A stretch of DNA of 64,000 nt from Brachybacterium ginsengisoli (GCF_002407065.1 NZ_CP023564.1:3534001-3598000), one strand, 5' to 3'; counted from the first letter of the stretch, positions 35,767 to 43,976 are shown. Numbers and translations: made by a program. Notes: generated by a model not told the origin, from the letters alone.

Positions 35767-37005
35767 ATGCCTGATCCCGTTCCCTTCTCCGCAGCCGCGC
35801 CCTCCGTGCGCAGTCTGCGCCACTGGGGCATCGCCGCGGCGCAGAGCCTCCTCGCCGCCGGCACGGGACTGCTGATGTTCCTCGTCGCCTTCGGCATGCT
35901 GCTCGAGGAGTTCGCCGATCATCCGCCCCAGGGGCTGATGGCGCTGGCCGCCGTCGACGCCCTGCTCGGGGCGACCGCCTCCCTGGCCGTCGGGCCCCTG
36001 CGGTTCCTGCCGCCCGGGCGGCTGCACAGCGCGGCGCATCTGCTCCTGGCCGCGATGGCGGGGTTCAGCGTGTGGGCGGCGCCGGCCGCGGGCATCGCCC
36101 TGTACCGGATCGGGCTGCGGCGACGCGCGGTGCTGGGCCTCGGGGCGGTCCTCCTGGTCACCGGCTCGTCTCTGGCCCAGCTGAGCGCGGACACGCGGTT
36201 CCGGGGCGAGGAGCCGGACTGGGCCGTGCTCGCCGCGGTGGGCGTGATGATGGTGCTCGCGCTGCTCCCGCTGCTGTTCGGGCACGTGGTCGCCACCCGT
36301 CGCGAGCTGCTGTCCTCCCTGCGGGAGCGGGCGGCGTCGGCGGAGCGTGAGCGGGAGACCGCTCAGCGGGAGCGCGCGGCCGACGAGGCACGGGTGCGCG
36401 CCGAGGAGCGGACCGCCCTGGCCCGCGACATGCACGACAGCATCTCCCACCATCTGGCCGCGATCTCCCTGTATGCCGGGGCGATGGCCTACCGGGAGGA
36501 CCTCCCGCCGGAGGCGCTGCGGCGCACCGCGGGGACCGTGCGGGATGCCGCTCAGCAGGCGAACCGCGAGCTCCGCATGGTCCTGACCACCCTGCGCACC
36601 ACCGAGGGCGACCAGCCGCTGGCCACCGCCCCCACCCTGGTGGGCATCGTGGAGCGCGGCCGGGAGGAGGGTCGGGACATCGAGCTCGAGTGGGTCGGCG
36701 TGAGCGAGGAGGACCTCACCTCCCACGACCGCAGCGCCGTGGTGGCCCTGGCGCGGATCCTCTCCGAGCTGACGCTGAACGCCGCCAAGCATGCGCCGGG
36801 CGCCCCGCTGCGGGTCTCGCTCCGTGCGCAGGGCGGCCAGGTGCTCCTGCGGGCCCGGAATCCGCTGCCCGCGGCGCCTGCCTCTCCCCCGTCGACGGGT
36901 CACGGACTGCTCGGGGTGCAGGAGCGCGCGCGGCTGCTGGGCGGGGACGCCCGCTGGCGTGCAGCCGACGGGACCTTCGAGGTGGAAGCATGGATGCCAT
37001 GGTGA
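35767..37005 (+). CDS. Two-component sensor histidine kinase (NarL-type partner)
   Basis: A 412-residue membrane kinase. About five membrane segments occupy 18-175, followed by a short coiled coil (SAERERETAQRERAADEARV) and a HisKA_3 domain with phospho-acceptor His223 in ALARDMHDSISHHLAAISLY. The C-terminal HATPase domain shows LTLNAAKHAPGAPL (N-box) and GHGLLGVQERARLLGG (G-box). With few extracytoplasmic residues it probably senses something in or at the membrane. Its 3' end overlaps the regulator gene. Confidence 0.92.
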   Translation: MPDPVPFSAAAPSVRSLRHWGIAAAQSLLAAGTGLLMFLVAFGMLLEEFADHPPQGLMALAAVDALLGATASLAVGPLRFLPPGRLHSAAHLLLAAMAGFSVWAAPAAGIALYRIGLRRRAVLGLGAVLLVTGSSLAQLSADTRFRGEEPDWAVLAAVGVMMVLALLPLLFGHVVATRRELLSSLRERAASAERERETAQRERAADEARVRAEERTALARDMHDSISHHLAAISLYAGAMAYREDLPPEALRRTAGTVRDAAQQANRELRMVLTTLRTTEGDQPLATAPTLVGIVERGREEGRDIELEWVGVSEEDLTSHDRSAVVALARILSELTLNAAKHAPGAPLRVSLRAQGGQVLLRARNPLPAAPASPPSTGHGLLGVQERARLLGGDARWRAADGTFEVEAWMPW

Positions 37006-37721
37006 GCAGCAGGGACGGCGCGGAGCACGGCGGAGATCCGACGGTGCGGGTGCTCCTGGTGGACGACGAGGCGCTCATGCGCGCGGGCCTGCGCCTGATG
37101 ATCGACGGGGCGCACGGCATCGAGGTGACCGGCGAGGCGGCCGACGGCGCCGCCGCGCTCGAGCAGATCCGCACGTCGGACCCCGATGTGGTGCTGATGG
37201 ACATCCGCATGCCCCGCCTGACCGGTCTGGAGGCCCTGCAGGAGCTGCAGCGGTCGGCGTCCACGGCGCGCGTGGTGATGCTGACCGCGTTCGACACCGA
37301 CGAGTTCCTGCTCCGGGCGCTGCGCGCCGGCGCGGTGTCGTTCCTGCTCAAGGACTCCCCTCCCGAGGAGGTCGTGCAGGCGGTGCTCGATGCCGCCGCC
37401 GATCGTCCGCGCTTCTCCCCCGAGGTGCTCGCACGCCTGGTGCGCCTCGCCGGCGGCGCCGCCCCGCAGGGCGAGGAGGCGGCCGACGGGGCGGCTCCCG
37501 CAGCACGGACCGAGGAGGAGGTTCCGGCGCCGGAGGGCATCACCGGCCGCGAGTGGGAGGTGGCCCGCCTGGTCGCCCGCGGACTCGCGAACCAGGAGGT
37601 GGGCGAGACCCTGTTCATGTCGGTCGCCACGGTCAAGACCCATCTGGGCAGGCTCTACCACAAGCTGCAGGTCACCAACCGGGTGCAGCTCGCGATCCGT
37701 GTGCTCGAGCTGGGCGGCTGA
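36990..37721 (+). CDS. LuxR/NarL-family response regulator
   Basis: A 243-residue regulator. The receiver domain has the acidic pair in LLVDDEALM, phospho-acceptor Asp71 in VVLMDIRMP, and the conserved Lys in FLLKDSPP. A Glu/Ala-rich linker leads to a LuxR-type HTH at about 180-243 (ITGREWEVARLVARGLANQEV, VKTHLGRLYHKL). ATG 36990 is preferred because GAGG lies 7 nt upstream; GTG 37002 would give a tight GTGA overlap. Paired with the preceding kinase; targets unknown. Confidence 0.92.
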   Translation: MDAMVSSRDGAEHGGDPTVRVLLVDDEALMRAGLRLMIDGAHGIEVTGEAADGAAALEQIRTSDPDVVLMDIRMPRLTGLEALQELQRSASTARVVMLTAFDTDEFLLRALRAGAVSFLLKDSPPEEVVQAVLDAAADRPRFSPEVLARLVRLAGGAAPQGEEAADGAAPAARTEEEVPAPEGITGREWEVARLVARGLANQEVGETLFMSVATVKTHLGRLYHKLQVTNRVQLAIRVLELGG

Positions 37722-37732
37722 GGCGAGCTCAG
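37718..37732. terminator. Inverted repeat embedding two stop codons
   Basis: CTGAG and CTCAG pair around 5 nt; the arms contain the TGA of the response regulator (37719-37721) and that of the convergent DUF1059 gene (37729-37731). Confidence 0.4.
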
Positions 37733-37965
37733 TCCTCCGGCAGCGCTGCGAAGGCGGCCTTGGAGTCGTTGTACCAGCCGAGGGACTGCTTGGGGTGCAG
37801 CCAGCGGAACTTCATCTCCTGGCGGGCCTGGCGATGGGTCTCGTCGCCAGCCTTGACGGCGTCCTTGAGGTGCTTGTCCTGGGCCTGGATGACCTCGTCG
37901 GCGGTCTCGCCGCGGTGGCCGAGGTCGCAGGGTCCGCCCAGCTGCTGGCAGGTCATGGTCTTCAT
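37729..37965 (-). CDS. DUF1059 small protein next to an ECF41 sigma factor
   Basis: A 78-residue soluble protein of the DUF1059 group. The N-terminus MKTMTCQQLGGPCDLGHRG carries two cysteines and a histidine (C6, C13, H17) arranged as in members described as putative small metal-binding proteins; the rest is helical and charged, including KAGDETHRQARQEMK. An AGGAGG RBS precedes the ATG at 37965. The upstream promoter matches the ECF41 consensus (see 38010-38036) and the next gene encodes an ECF41 sigma factor, so it is very probably a direct target. Confidence 0.87.
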   Translation of the reverse strand: MKTMTCQQLGGPCDLGHRGETADEVIQAQDKHLKDAVKAGDETHRQARQEMKFRWLHPKQSLGWYNDSKAAFAALPED

Positions 37966-38009
37966 CGGGATTCCTCCTGGGGTGGTGGGGATGATGCTGT
38001 CACTCTGTC

Positions 38010-38036
38010 GACGCGCGCGGCACCGGAAGTGTGACA
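38010..38036 (-). promoter_or_regulatory. ECF41-type promoter for the DUF1059 gene
   Basis: On the minus strand TGTCACA (38036-38030) is followed by a 16-bp spacer and CGTC (38013-38010), matching the published ECF41 promoter pattern as I remember it. The start site would be near 38003, leaving a leader of about 38 nt. Confidence 0.6.
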
Positions 38037-38058
38037 GCGCGGCGCGATCTCGTCCTGC

Positions 38059-38910
38059 TCATCGCAGCCGGGCGCCGTCGCGGCGTGCCATCCGGGCGAG
38101 CACCTCGGGGTCGGCGCGGAAGTCGATCCGCGCGACGCGGCCGTCCACGACGGTGAGGTCGAACAGGACCCGCGCGATGCCGCGGTCGTACCAGGCGGAA
38201 GCGGCGCGGCCGTCGAGGCCGACGGGCAGGGCCGCATGCGCCGCCCCGTTGAAGAAGCTCGCCACGTCCTCGCGCCCGTCGATCGCGGCGGGGGTGCCGG
38301 TGGCGATGGCCTGGGCGTCCGCGCGCACCACGACGTCGGGCGCGAGCAGCTCGATCAGCCGCGTGAAGTCCCCTCCGCGGGCGGCGGCCATGAAGGCGTC
38401 GACCACCTCCCAGTCGGCGAGGGCATCCTCCGGCCGGGGCTGGGTGACCTTCGCCCGGGCGCGGGAGGCGAGCTTGCGGGCGGACTGCGGGGTCGTGTCC
38501 AGGGCGGCGGCGATCGTCGAGAACTCGACGCCGAAGCTGTCATGCATGACGAAGGCGACGCGCTCGCTGGGGCTGAGCCGGTTCAGCACCAGCTGCAGGG
38601 CGATGCCGACGGCGTCGGCGAGCTCCATGTCCTGGGAGGGGTCGGGGGCGACCTCGGCCACCTCGAGCTCCTCCTCCGGCACGGGGATGCGTCGACGCAG
38701 CCGGTCCAGGCACAGCCGGGTGGTGACGGTGGTCAGCCAGGCGGCGAGGTTGTCGATCTCCTGATCGGTGGCGGCCAGGCGCAGCCAGGCCTGCTGCACG
38801 ATGTCCTGCGCCTCGGCGGGATCGCCGAGCACCCGCGCGGCGAGCGCGGTCAGCCGGGGCCGCTCCTGTTCGAAGCGCTCGGCGAGCTGATCCTGCTGCG
38901 TGCGATCCAT
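38059..38910 (-). CDS. ECF41-family sigma factor (SigJ-like) with fused SnoaL/NTF2 domain
   Basis: A 283-residue sigma factor. The sigma-2 region covers about 10-75 (DPAEAQDIVQQAWLRLA and LAAWLTTVTTRLCLDRLRRR), sigma-4 about 105-160 (LSPSERVAFVMHDSFGVEFSTIAAAL), and the C-terminal SnoaL-like domain about 165-283 (FTRLIELLAPDVVVRADAQ). In ECF41 proteins that extension, not an anti-sigma factor, controls activity. ATG 38910 follows GGGGAGG. The usual neighbour, an oxidoreductase or carboxymuconolactone decarboxylase, is absent; the nearest same-strand gene encodes DUF1059. Confidence 0.92.
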   Translation of the reverse strand: MDRTQQDQLAERFEQERPRLTALAARVLGDPAEAQDIVQQAWLRLAATDQEIDNLAAWLTTVTTRLCLDRLRRRIPVPEEELEVAEVAPDPSQDMELADAVGIALQLVLNRLSPSERVAFVMHDSFGVEFSTIAAALDTTPQSARKLASRARAKVTQPRPEDALADWEVVDAFMAAARGGDFTRLIELLAPDVVVRADAQAIATGTPAAIDGREDVASFFNGAAHAALPVGLDGRAASAWYDRGIARVLFDLTVVDGRVARIDFRADPEVLARMARRDGARLR

Positions 38911-39002
38911 GGACGGTCCTCCCCTGTGCGCCGTCGGCCGTGCTGCCGTGGGCTCCTGTGCCCTCGACGCGCCGCGGGCCGCGGATGTGACCGCGCGGCG
39001 TC

Positions 39003-39179
39003 TCAGATCAGGGAGAGGACGGCGAGCATCCCGACCACCAGTGTGGCGGCCCACGTCACCATCACCCACCGGGGGATCCCGCCCGGCTTCACTGTCACGT
39101 TGGTGATGTAGACGCCGGCGATCGACAGGAAGAGCAGCGCCCCGGCGATGATCACCAGCACGGTGGTCAGCACGCTCAT
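39003..39179 (-). CDS. Small two-helix membrane protein
   Basis: A 58-residue protein with hydrophobic segments at about 3-23 (VLTTVLVIIAGALLFLSIAG) and 40-58, joined by a short polar loop (TNVTVKPGGIPRW). The start ATG at 39179 lies behind a purine-rich GAGGAGTGAGGG. It is upstream of the sigma-factor gene on the same strand, 92 bp away, and may share its transcription. Function unknown. Confidence 0.65.
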   Translation of the reverse strand: MSVLTTVLVIIAGALLFLSIAGVYITNVTVKPGGIPRWVMVTWAATLVVGMLAVLSLI

Positions 39180-39595
39180 GCCCTGCCCTCACTCCTCGGT
39201 GCGTTGATGACGGCCCCGCCGAGTGGCGTGCCGATCCGACGGGACAGATCGTATCCGAGGGGCCCGGATCCCGCGCCGCGGTGCCGGGCGGATGCCGGGG
39301 TCTCTCCGCGGGTGCCGATCCGGCGCACCGTTCCCCCCAAGAACTCTTGTGCAAACTTCCGGAAAGCTTCCTCAACATTCTCCGGATGCGCCGCTCCATG
39401 CATTTTTCGAATATCCGCCACCACACTCGCCGCGCCTCGCCGACGATGCGAACCCCGCATCGGACCAGCCTCGTCGTCGCCTCGCTCGGGCCGTCTCAGC
39501 GCCCTGCCATCGCGCACCACCCTGCAGGCAGGGCTTACTATCCCCTAATCTTCACCATCCACCGAGGTGCTCCGCTGTGGAGGAAAGGTGGCGCC

Positions 39596-39691
39596 ATGCA
39601 CCCCGACCACCCCGCCCGCCATCCACATTCTGTGGACAACTCAGAGTTCATCCACAGAATTGCCAGAGCACTTCCGGGGGCGCATTTCTGA
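39596..39691 (+). CDS. Possible 31-residue leader peptide
   Basis: ATG 39596, behind a GGAGGAAAGG-type RBS, opens a 31-residue frame starting MHPDHPARHPHSVDNSEF and ending with TGA at 39691, just before the -10 of the nuclease gene. The hairpin at 39627-39660 lies inside it. It may only be chance. Confidence 0.25.
   Translation: MHPDHPARHPHSVDNSEFIHRIARALPGAHF
39627..39660. repeat. Strong imperfect palindrome with DnaA-box-like 9-mers
   Basis: ATTCTGTGGA (39627-39636) pairs perfectly with TCCACAGAAT (39651-39660); inside, AACTC and GAGTT pair again. Each arm holds a sequence one base from the DnaA box: TGTGGACAA (39631-39639, reverse) and TCATCCACA (39648-39656). It sits 112 bp before the DUF222/HNH gene. 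I recall similar TGTGGA...TCCACA palindromes near other DUF222 genes, but cannot verify this here. Confidence 0.75.
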
Positions 39692-39700
39692 CGATAGAAT
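39672..39700 (+). promoter_or_regulatory. Candidate promoter of the DUF222/HNH gene
   Basis: TTCCGG (39672-39677), a 17-bp spacer and TAGAAT (39695-39700) precede the nuclease start by 71 bp. Confidence 0.4.
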
Positions 39701-39771
39701 GCTGGTATTCGCGATGGTGCGGGATCAGCCGATCTCGGGGCGCGTCAGGGGACCGACGAGGGGGTGAGGGC

Positions 39772-41373
39772 ATGAGCGCTGTGACGTGCACACCAGAACG
39801 TGACGACGAGGGCGAGCACCACCTCGACGCCGCGGAACAGGCCTTCCTCGCCTCGCTCCCCCGTCGTCTGCGGATCGTCTCCGCTCGCAGTCCGCTGACC
39901 CGGGACGCCCTGCCCGCGCGCGCCGACTGCGGGAAGGACGCCGCCCTCGGCGAGACCGCCCAGGCGGTCTGGGATGCCGAGAAGGACAGCGCCCGCGCCC
40001 TGGCCGCACGGTATCGGGCGCTTTCGGTGCTGTTCGTCGAGGAGGCGTCCGTCGATCTGGGCGACGGCCACGTGGCGGATGACATCTCCACGGCACGCGC
40101 CGCGATCGCGCTGCGCGTCACCCAGGGGGCGGCACGATGGGAGCTGCGCGCCGCCCATCGCGCGGTGGACCAGCTCCCGCGCACCCTGGCCCTGCTGGAG
40201 TCGGGCAGCTTCCCCTCCTGGTGGTTCCAGCGGATGCTGCGCACCGCCGAGGATCTCAGCGACGAGTCGCGGATCCAGCTGGACGTCGCAGTGTCGACCT
40301 GGTCCACCGACATCGCCGTGGAGCGCTTCATCACCCTGCTCAACGCCCTGGTGGGGCTGCTCGCGCGCCGTGAGGAGGAGCCGGAGACCCCTCCTCCCCC
40401 GCGCCGCGAGGTCACGGTCGTCCCGAGTCCCGGCAACGGCAGCGGGTCGCTGGTCGCCAGCGGTCCGATCCCGGAGATCCTCGCCTACTGGAAGCGGCTC
40501 GACGAGACCGCACGTGCGATCCAGGCCGCCCAGCGCAGGGCGCTGCGGGAGGGCACCGAGATCCCGTACGACGTCGACGAGATCGTCACGACCACGGGTC
40601 GGCCCCTCCCCCTGGACCGTCTGCGCTACGAGCTGCAGCTCGGCGCCACCTTCGACACCGACGGCGTGCACGTCCCGCAGGAGCGCTTCCGCCTGAACGT
40701 CACCGTCCCGGTGCTCACCCTGCTCGGCGCCTCCGATGCTCCCGGCATGCTGGAGGGCACCACCCCGATCCCTCCGCTCATGGCGCGTGAGCTCGCCGGC
40801 CGCCAGACCACCTGGTATCGGGTGCTCACCGATGGGTGCCCCGCCACCTTCCTGCCGCTGCCCGCCGAGCGCTACACCCCGAGCCCGGCGATGCTCGAGC
40901 ATCTGCGTCTGCGGAACTCCACCTGCGCCGTCCCCGGCTGCACCCGGCCCACCTCCTGGGCCTCCGAGTGCGACCACATCGAGGAGTTCGACCACGACGC
41001 CCCGGAGCAGGGCGGCCGCACCGCGATCGAGAACCTCCACCTGCTGTGCTGGAGCCACCACCAGGACAAGACCGCCGGGCTTCTGGACCCGACGCGTCTC
41101 CCCACCGGCGAGCGTGAGCCCGGCCGCACCCGCTGGCGGATCGGCTCCCGCGGCGACCACGTCGACGTCACGGACGACACCGACTCTGCGACCCTGGTCG
41201 CCGTCGCCCAGCTCGAGAAGGACTGGGAGCGCCATCTCGCGCATAAGAATCGACCCCGTCCGAGCTCCGCCCACCGGGACGAAGCCGATTCCCCGCCACT
41301 GGCTTCCCCGCCGCCACCCCGTCCGGAGATCCCGCCCGGGCCGTGGGACCCGGATGATCCACCGCCGTTCTGA
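39772..41373 (+). CDS. DUF222 protein with C-terminal HNH endonuclease domain
   Basis: A 533-residue member of the 13E12-type family, common and often multicopy in actinobacteria. The N-terminal DUF222 domain is helical (about 1-340). The HNH domain near 385-440 has zinc-binding cysteine pairs in CAVPGCTRP and LLCWSHH, and catalytic-type residues in CDHIEEFDHD and IENLHLLC. A Pro-rich tail follows. The biological role is unsettled; homologues have been called repeat-family proteins, and a link to mobile DNA is suspected. ATG 39772 has GAGGGGG upstream. The palindrome before it may be its recognition or control site. Confidence 0.88.
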   Translation: MSAVTCTPERDDEGEHHLDAAEQAFLASLPRRLRIVSARSPLTRDALPARADCGKDAALGETAQAVWDAEKDSARALAARYRALSVLFVEEASVDLGDGHVADDISTARAAIALRVTQGAARWELRAAHRAVDQLPRTLALLESGSFPSWWFQRMLRTAEDLSDESRIQLDVAVSTWSTDIAVERFITLLNALVGLLARREEEPETPPPPRREVTVVPSPGNGSGSLVASGPIPEILAYWKRLDETARAIQAAQRRALREGTEIPYDVDEIVTTTGRPLPLDRLRYELQLGATFDTDGVHVPQERFRLNVTVPVLTLLGASDAPGMLEGTTPIPPLMARELAGRQTTWYRVLTDGCPATFLPLPAERYTPSPAMLEHLRLRNSTCAVPGCTRPTSWASECDHIEEFDHDAPEQGGRTAIENLHLLCWSHHQDKTAGLLDPTRLPTGEREPGRTRWRIGSRGDHVDVTDDTDSATLVAVAQLEKDWERHLAHKNRPRPSSAHRDEADSPPLASPPPPRPEIPPGPWDPDDPPPF

Positions 41374-41428
41374 CGCTGCGGCGCGCCCCCATACTGGAGG
41401 CGACGATCCACAGGACGGGAGGCCGCGC

Positions 41429-42859
41429 ATGCCCGCATCGGCGAAGCATGACCTCGCGCAGGAGCTGGCCCCACTCGAAGGCGTCGGCAGCTCCATCACG
41501 TACCGAGAGGTCGAAGCGCTGCTGCGCGCGGCGGGGTGGACGGACTGCGGGGCGGGCGACTGGGCCTCCGCCCTCGTCTCCCCGAGCGGCGACCTCGTGG
41601 CACGCATCAGCCCCTTCGACCCCGTCGGACCGTTCACCGCGCGGCTGTACGAGCAGGCCGCAGGGACCGGCAGGACGCCGCGCCTGCACCTGCACCGCCT
41701 GCTGTCCGGGGGCGCCGACCTGCAGGTCATGGAGCGGCTGCTGCCTGTCCCCTCCGAGGAGGCGGCGACGTTCCTGGAGCAGGTCGCGCGCCAGGAGCCC
41801 GAGCTCGCCGCGGTGGTGCGGCGCGTGCACGAGGAGGCTCAGCAGGCTCTGGCCTGGTGCGGCCCGCTGGACACGAACCCCTCGAACGTCATGCGCTCGA
41901 CCGACGGACAGCTGGTGATGATCGACCCCTATTACGCCGACGGCCCGAACCTCTACGCGCAGGCCGGCGAGGACCCCGACCGGTTCGTCACCACGATCCC
42001 CGCCTCCCGGCGCCACCACCTCACGGAGATCCCGCTGACGGAGTCCGGGCCGTGGCCGGCCGCGGAGCGGGAGGCGCTCGCACAGTCGCTGCTCGAGGCC
42101 GACCGCCGCCGGGCGGAGCAGCTGATCACCGAGGCCGCAGCGGCCGACGTGGACGGCTGGGGCTTCGGCCACCTGGACGGCCGCGCCGCCGAGGAGCGGC
42201 CGGAGTGGGGCTACGTCGGGCTGCTCGCCGAAGCGGTCGCGCAGGCCGGCGTCGCGATCGACCTCGACACCGGCGGCGGCGAGGTGCTGGGCGAGTGCCC
42301 GCAGCTCGCCGCCGAGCAGCACGTGACCGAGTCCTGGGCGCCGAACGCGGAGCGGGCCCGCCGGCTGCTGGGACCGCGAGGCGTCCAGGTGCACGAGACC
42401 GCGCCGGGCGGCCCGATCCCGCTCGCCGACGGCGCCGCGGACCTCGTCACCTCACGCCACCCGGTCGCCCCGGACTGGCCGGAGATCGCCCGCGTGCTCG
42501 CACCGGGCGGCGAGTACCTCGGCCAGCACGTCGGCCCCACCTCGGCGTTCGCGCTGATCGAGCACTTCATCGGCCCCACCACCGAGGCGCAGCGCCGCGG
42601 CCGCCACCCCGAGGACGAGACGGCCGCGGCGGAGGCGGCCGGGCTCGAGATCACCGAGCTGCGCACCGCGCGGCTGCGGATGGAGTTCCTCGACGTGGGC
42701 GCCGTGGTGTGGATCCTGCGCAAGTGCGTGTGGTGGGTGCCGGACTTCGACGTGGACCGGTACCGCGAGCAGCTGCGCACGATGGACGCGATCATCCGGC
42801 ACGAGGGCCGCTTCGTCGCGCACTCCACCCGGCACCTGATCCGGGCCCGCCGACGCTGA
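41429..42859 (+). CDS. Kinase-like/SAM methyltransferase fusion protein
   Basis: The 476 residues form an unusual two-domain protein. Residues 20-205 resemble a compact kinase/aminoglycoside-phosphotransferase fold: LDTNPSNVMRS at 147-157 matches the catalytic-loop pattern D(x4)N (Asp148, Asn153) and MIDPYYAD at 164-171 the metal-binding DFG position (Asp166). The usual N-lobe Lys is not obvious, with VARISPF at about 57-63 a candidate. Residues 245-476 are a class I methyltransferase: WGFGHLDGR, motif I IDLDTGGGE at 277-285 and PIPLADGAADLVTSRH. I know no named family with this order. ATG 41429 follows GGGAGG. Confidence 0.75.
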   Translation: MPASAKHDLAQELAPLEGVGSSITYREVEALLRAAGWTDCGAGDWASALVSPSGDLVARISPFDPVGPFTARLYEQAAGTGRTPRLHLHRLLSGGADLQVMERLLPVPSEEAATFLEQVARQEPELAAVVRRVHEEAQQALAWCGPLDTNPSNVMRSTDGQLVMIDPYYADGPNLYAQAGEDPDRFVTTIPASRRHHLTEIPLTESGPWPAAEREALAQSLLEADRRRAEQLITEAAAADVDGWGFGHLDGRAAEERPEWGYVGLLAEAVAQAGVAIDLDTGGGEVLGECPQLAAEQHVTESWAPNAERARRLLGPRGVQVHETAPGGPIPLADGAADLVTSRHPVAPDWPEIARVLAPGGEYLGQHVGPTSAFALIEHFIGPTTEAQRRGRHPEDETAAAEAAGLEITELRTARLRMEFLDVGAVVWILRKCVWWVPDFDVDRYREQLRTMDAIIRHEGRFVAHSTRHLIRARRR

Positions 42860-42877
42860 CCTCGGCGCGGATCAGCG
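42854..42877. terminator. Inverted repeat embedding two stop codons
   Basis: CGCTGA (42854-42859) pairs with TCAGCG (42872-42877); the arms include the TGA of the fusion gene (42857-42859) and of the aldo/keto reductase gene on the other strand (42872-42874). Confidence 0.45.
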
Positions 42878-43861
42878 GCTGGTCAACGCACCGACCACCT
42901 CATGCGGCACGTACGGGGCCTCGAGCGCGGCGATCTCCTCGGCGGTGAGCTCGAGGTCGAGCGCACCGAGGGCCGAGTCGATGTGCCCCGTCTTCGTGGC
43001 GCCGATGATGGGAGCGGTCACGGGCTGCTGGGCGAGCAGCCAGGCGAGGGCCACGTGCACGCGCTCCACGCCGCGGCTCTCCGCGATCCGGGCCACCTCC
43101 TGGACGATCTGCCGATCGGTGTCCTCCGTCGAGTCGTACTTCGACTTCGCGGTCTGATCCGTGCGGGCGCGCTCGGTGTCCGCCGTCCAGTCGCGGGTGA
43201 GGCGACCGGCGGCGAGCGGGCTGTACGGCGTGGAGCCGACGCCGAGCTCGCGCAGCAGCGGCATCATCTCCCGCTCCTCCTCGCGGTAGAGGAGGTTGAG
43301 GTGGTTCTGCATGGAGATGAACGTGGTCCATCCGTTCACCTCGGCGACGTGCTGGGCCTGCAGGAACTGCCAGGCGAACATCGCCGAGGCGCCGATGTAG
43401 CGGACCTTGCCGGAGCGCACCACGTCATCCAACGCCCGCATCGTCTCCTCGATCGGGACGGTGGGGTCCCAGCGGTGGATGATGTAGAGGTCGATGTAGT
43501 CGGTGCCGAGGCGGCGCAGGCTGTTCTCGACCTCGGAGAGGATCGCCTTGCGGGAGAGGCCGCCGCCGTTGGGGCCCTCGTGCATCTGTCCGTGCACCTT
43601 GGTGGCCAGCACGATCTCGTCCCGCTTCGCGTAGTCGACCAGCGCCTTGCCGAGGATCTCCTCGCTGCGGCCCAGCGAGTAGACGTTCGCGGTGTCGAAG
43701 AAGGTGATGCCAGCATCCAGCGCGTGCTTGATGACAGGCCGCGAGGCCTCCTCGTCCAGCACCCACTGGTGGATCCACCGCTCGCGATCGCCGAAGCCCA
43801 TCGCGCCGAGGCACAGTCGCGAGACCTCCAGTCCGCTCTGTCCGAGCTTCACGTACTCCAT
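42872..43861 (-). CDS. Aldo/keto reductase
   Basis: A 329-residue NADPH-dependent TIM-barrel oxidoreductase that reduces aldehydes or ketones, close to the YajO/Tas-like group. The tetrad is visible: Asp and Tyr in FFDTANVYSLG, Lys in VLATKVHG, His in LYIIHRWDPT. The C-terminal IIGATKTGHIDSALGALDLEL is the family cofactor region. ATG 43861 follows AGGAG. The 115-bp upstream gap has ACCATGT (43914-43920) and its complement ACATGGT (43958-43964), possibly two operator halves, but the 37-bp spacing makes this weak. Confidence 0.92.
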   Translation of the reverse strand: MEYVKLGQSGLEVSRLCLGAMGFGDRERWIHQWVLDEEASRPVIKHALDAGITFFDTANVYSLGRSEEILGKALVDYAKRDEIVLATKVHGQMHEGPNGGGLSRKAILSEVENSLRRLGTDYIDLYIIHRWDPTVPIEETMRALDDVVRSGKVRYIGASAMFAWQFLQAQHVAEVNGWTTFISMQNHLNLLYREEEREMMPLLRELGVGSTPYSPLAAGRLTRDWTADTERARTDQTAKSKYDSTEDTDRQIVQEVARIAESRGVERVHVALAWLLAQQPVTAPIIGATKTGHIDSALGALDLELTAEEIAALEAPYVPHEVVGALTSR

Positions 43862-43976
43862 GTCGTGCTCCTTGTGCGAAGTGATGATCCTGGGCGGCTT
43901 CCGCCCGACGCCTACCATGTTCGCACCGCAGGTCGCGAGCAGGGAGGCCCTGTCAGTACATGGTTCGATCAGACCG

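Larger units (their letters stand above)
39180..39771. other. 592-bp gap, A+T-richer than the surroundings
   Basis: No well-supported longer gene lies here. From about 39330 the sequence has runs of A and T that are rare elsewhere in the window (for example around 39335-39420). The gap holds a strong hairpin (39627-39660), a possible 31-codon frame and a promoter for the nuclease gene. A minus-strand frame at about 39330-39430 reads plausibly as a protein fragment with unusual codon use and could be the remnant of a foreign gene; I would not annotate it as a gene. Confidence 0.5.

Noticed and set aside
36690-37005. Longer N-terminal form of the response regulator
   Set aside because: The frame is open upstream inside the kinase gene, but the receiver domain begins after 36990 and GAGG is placed for that start.
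39176-39520. Minus-strand frame with a protein-like fragment (VADIRKMHGAAHPENVEEAF)
   Set aside because: No RBS, no recognisable family, and it extends across the start region of the small membrane protein gene. At best a gene remnant.
39627-39660. Replication origin suggested by two DnaA-box-like 9-mers
   Set aside because: Only two imperfect boxes, arranged as one palindrome, with no dnaA, dnaN or AT-rich unwinding region.
43914-43964. ACCATGT/ACATGGT inverted repeat as operator or attenuator of the aldo/keto reductase gene
   Set aside because: Arms of only 7 bp are 37 bp apart with no promoter clearly aligned to them.
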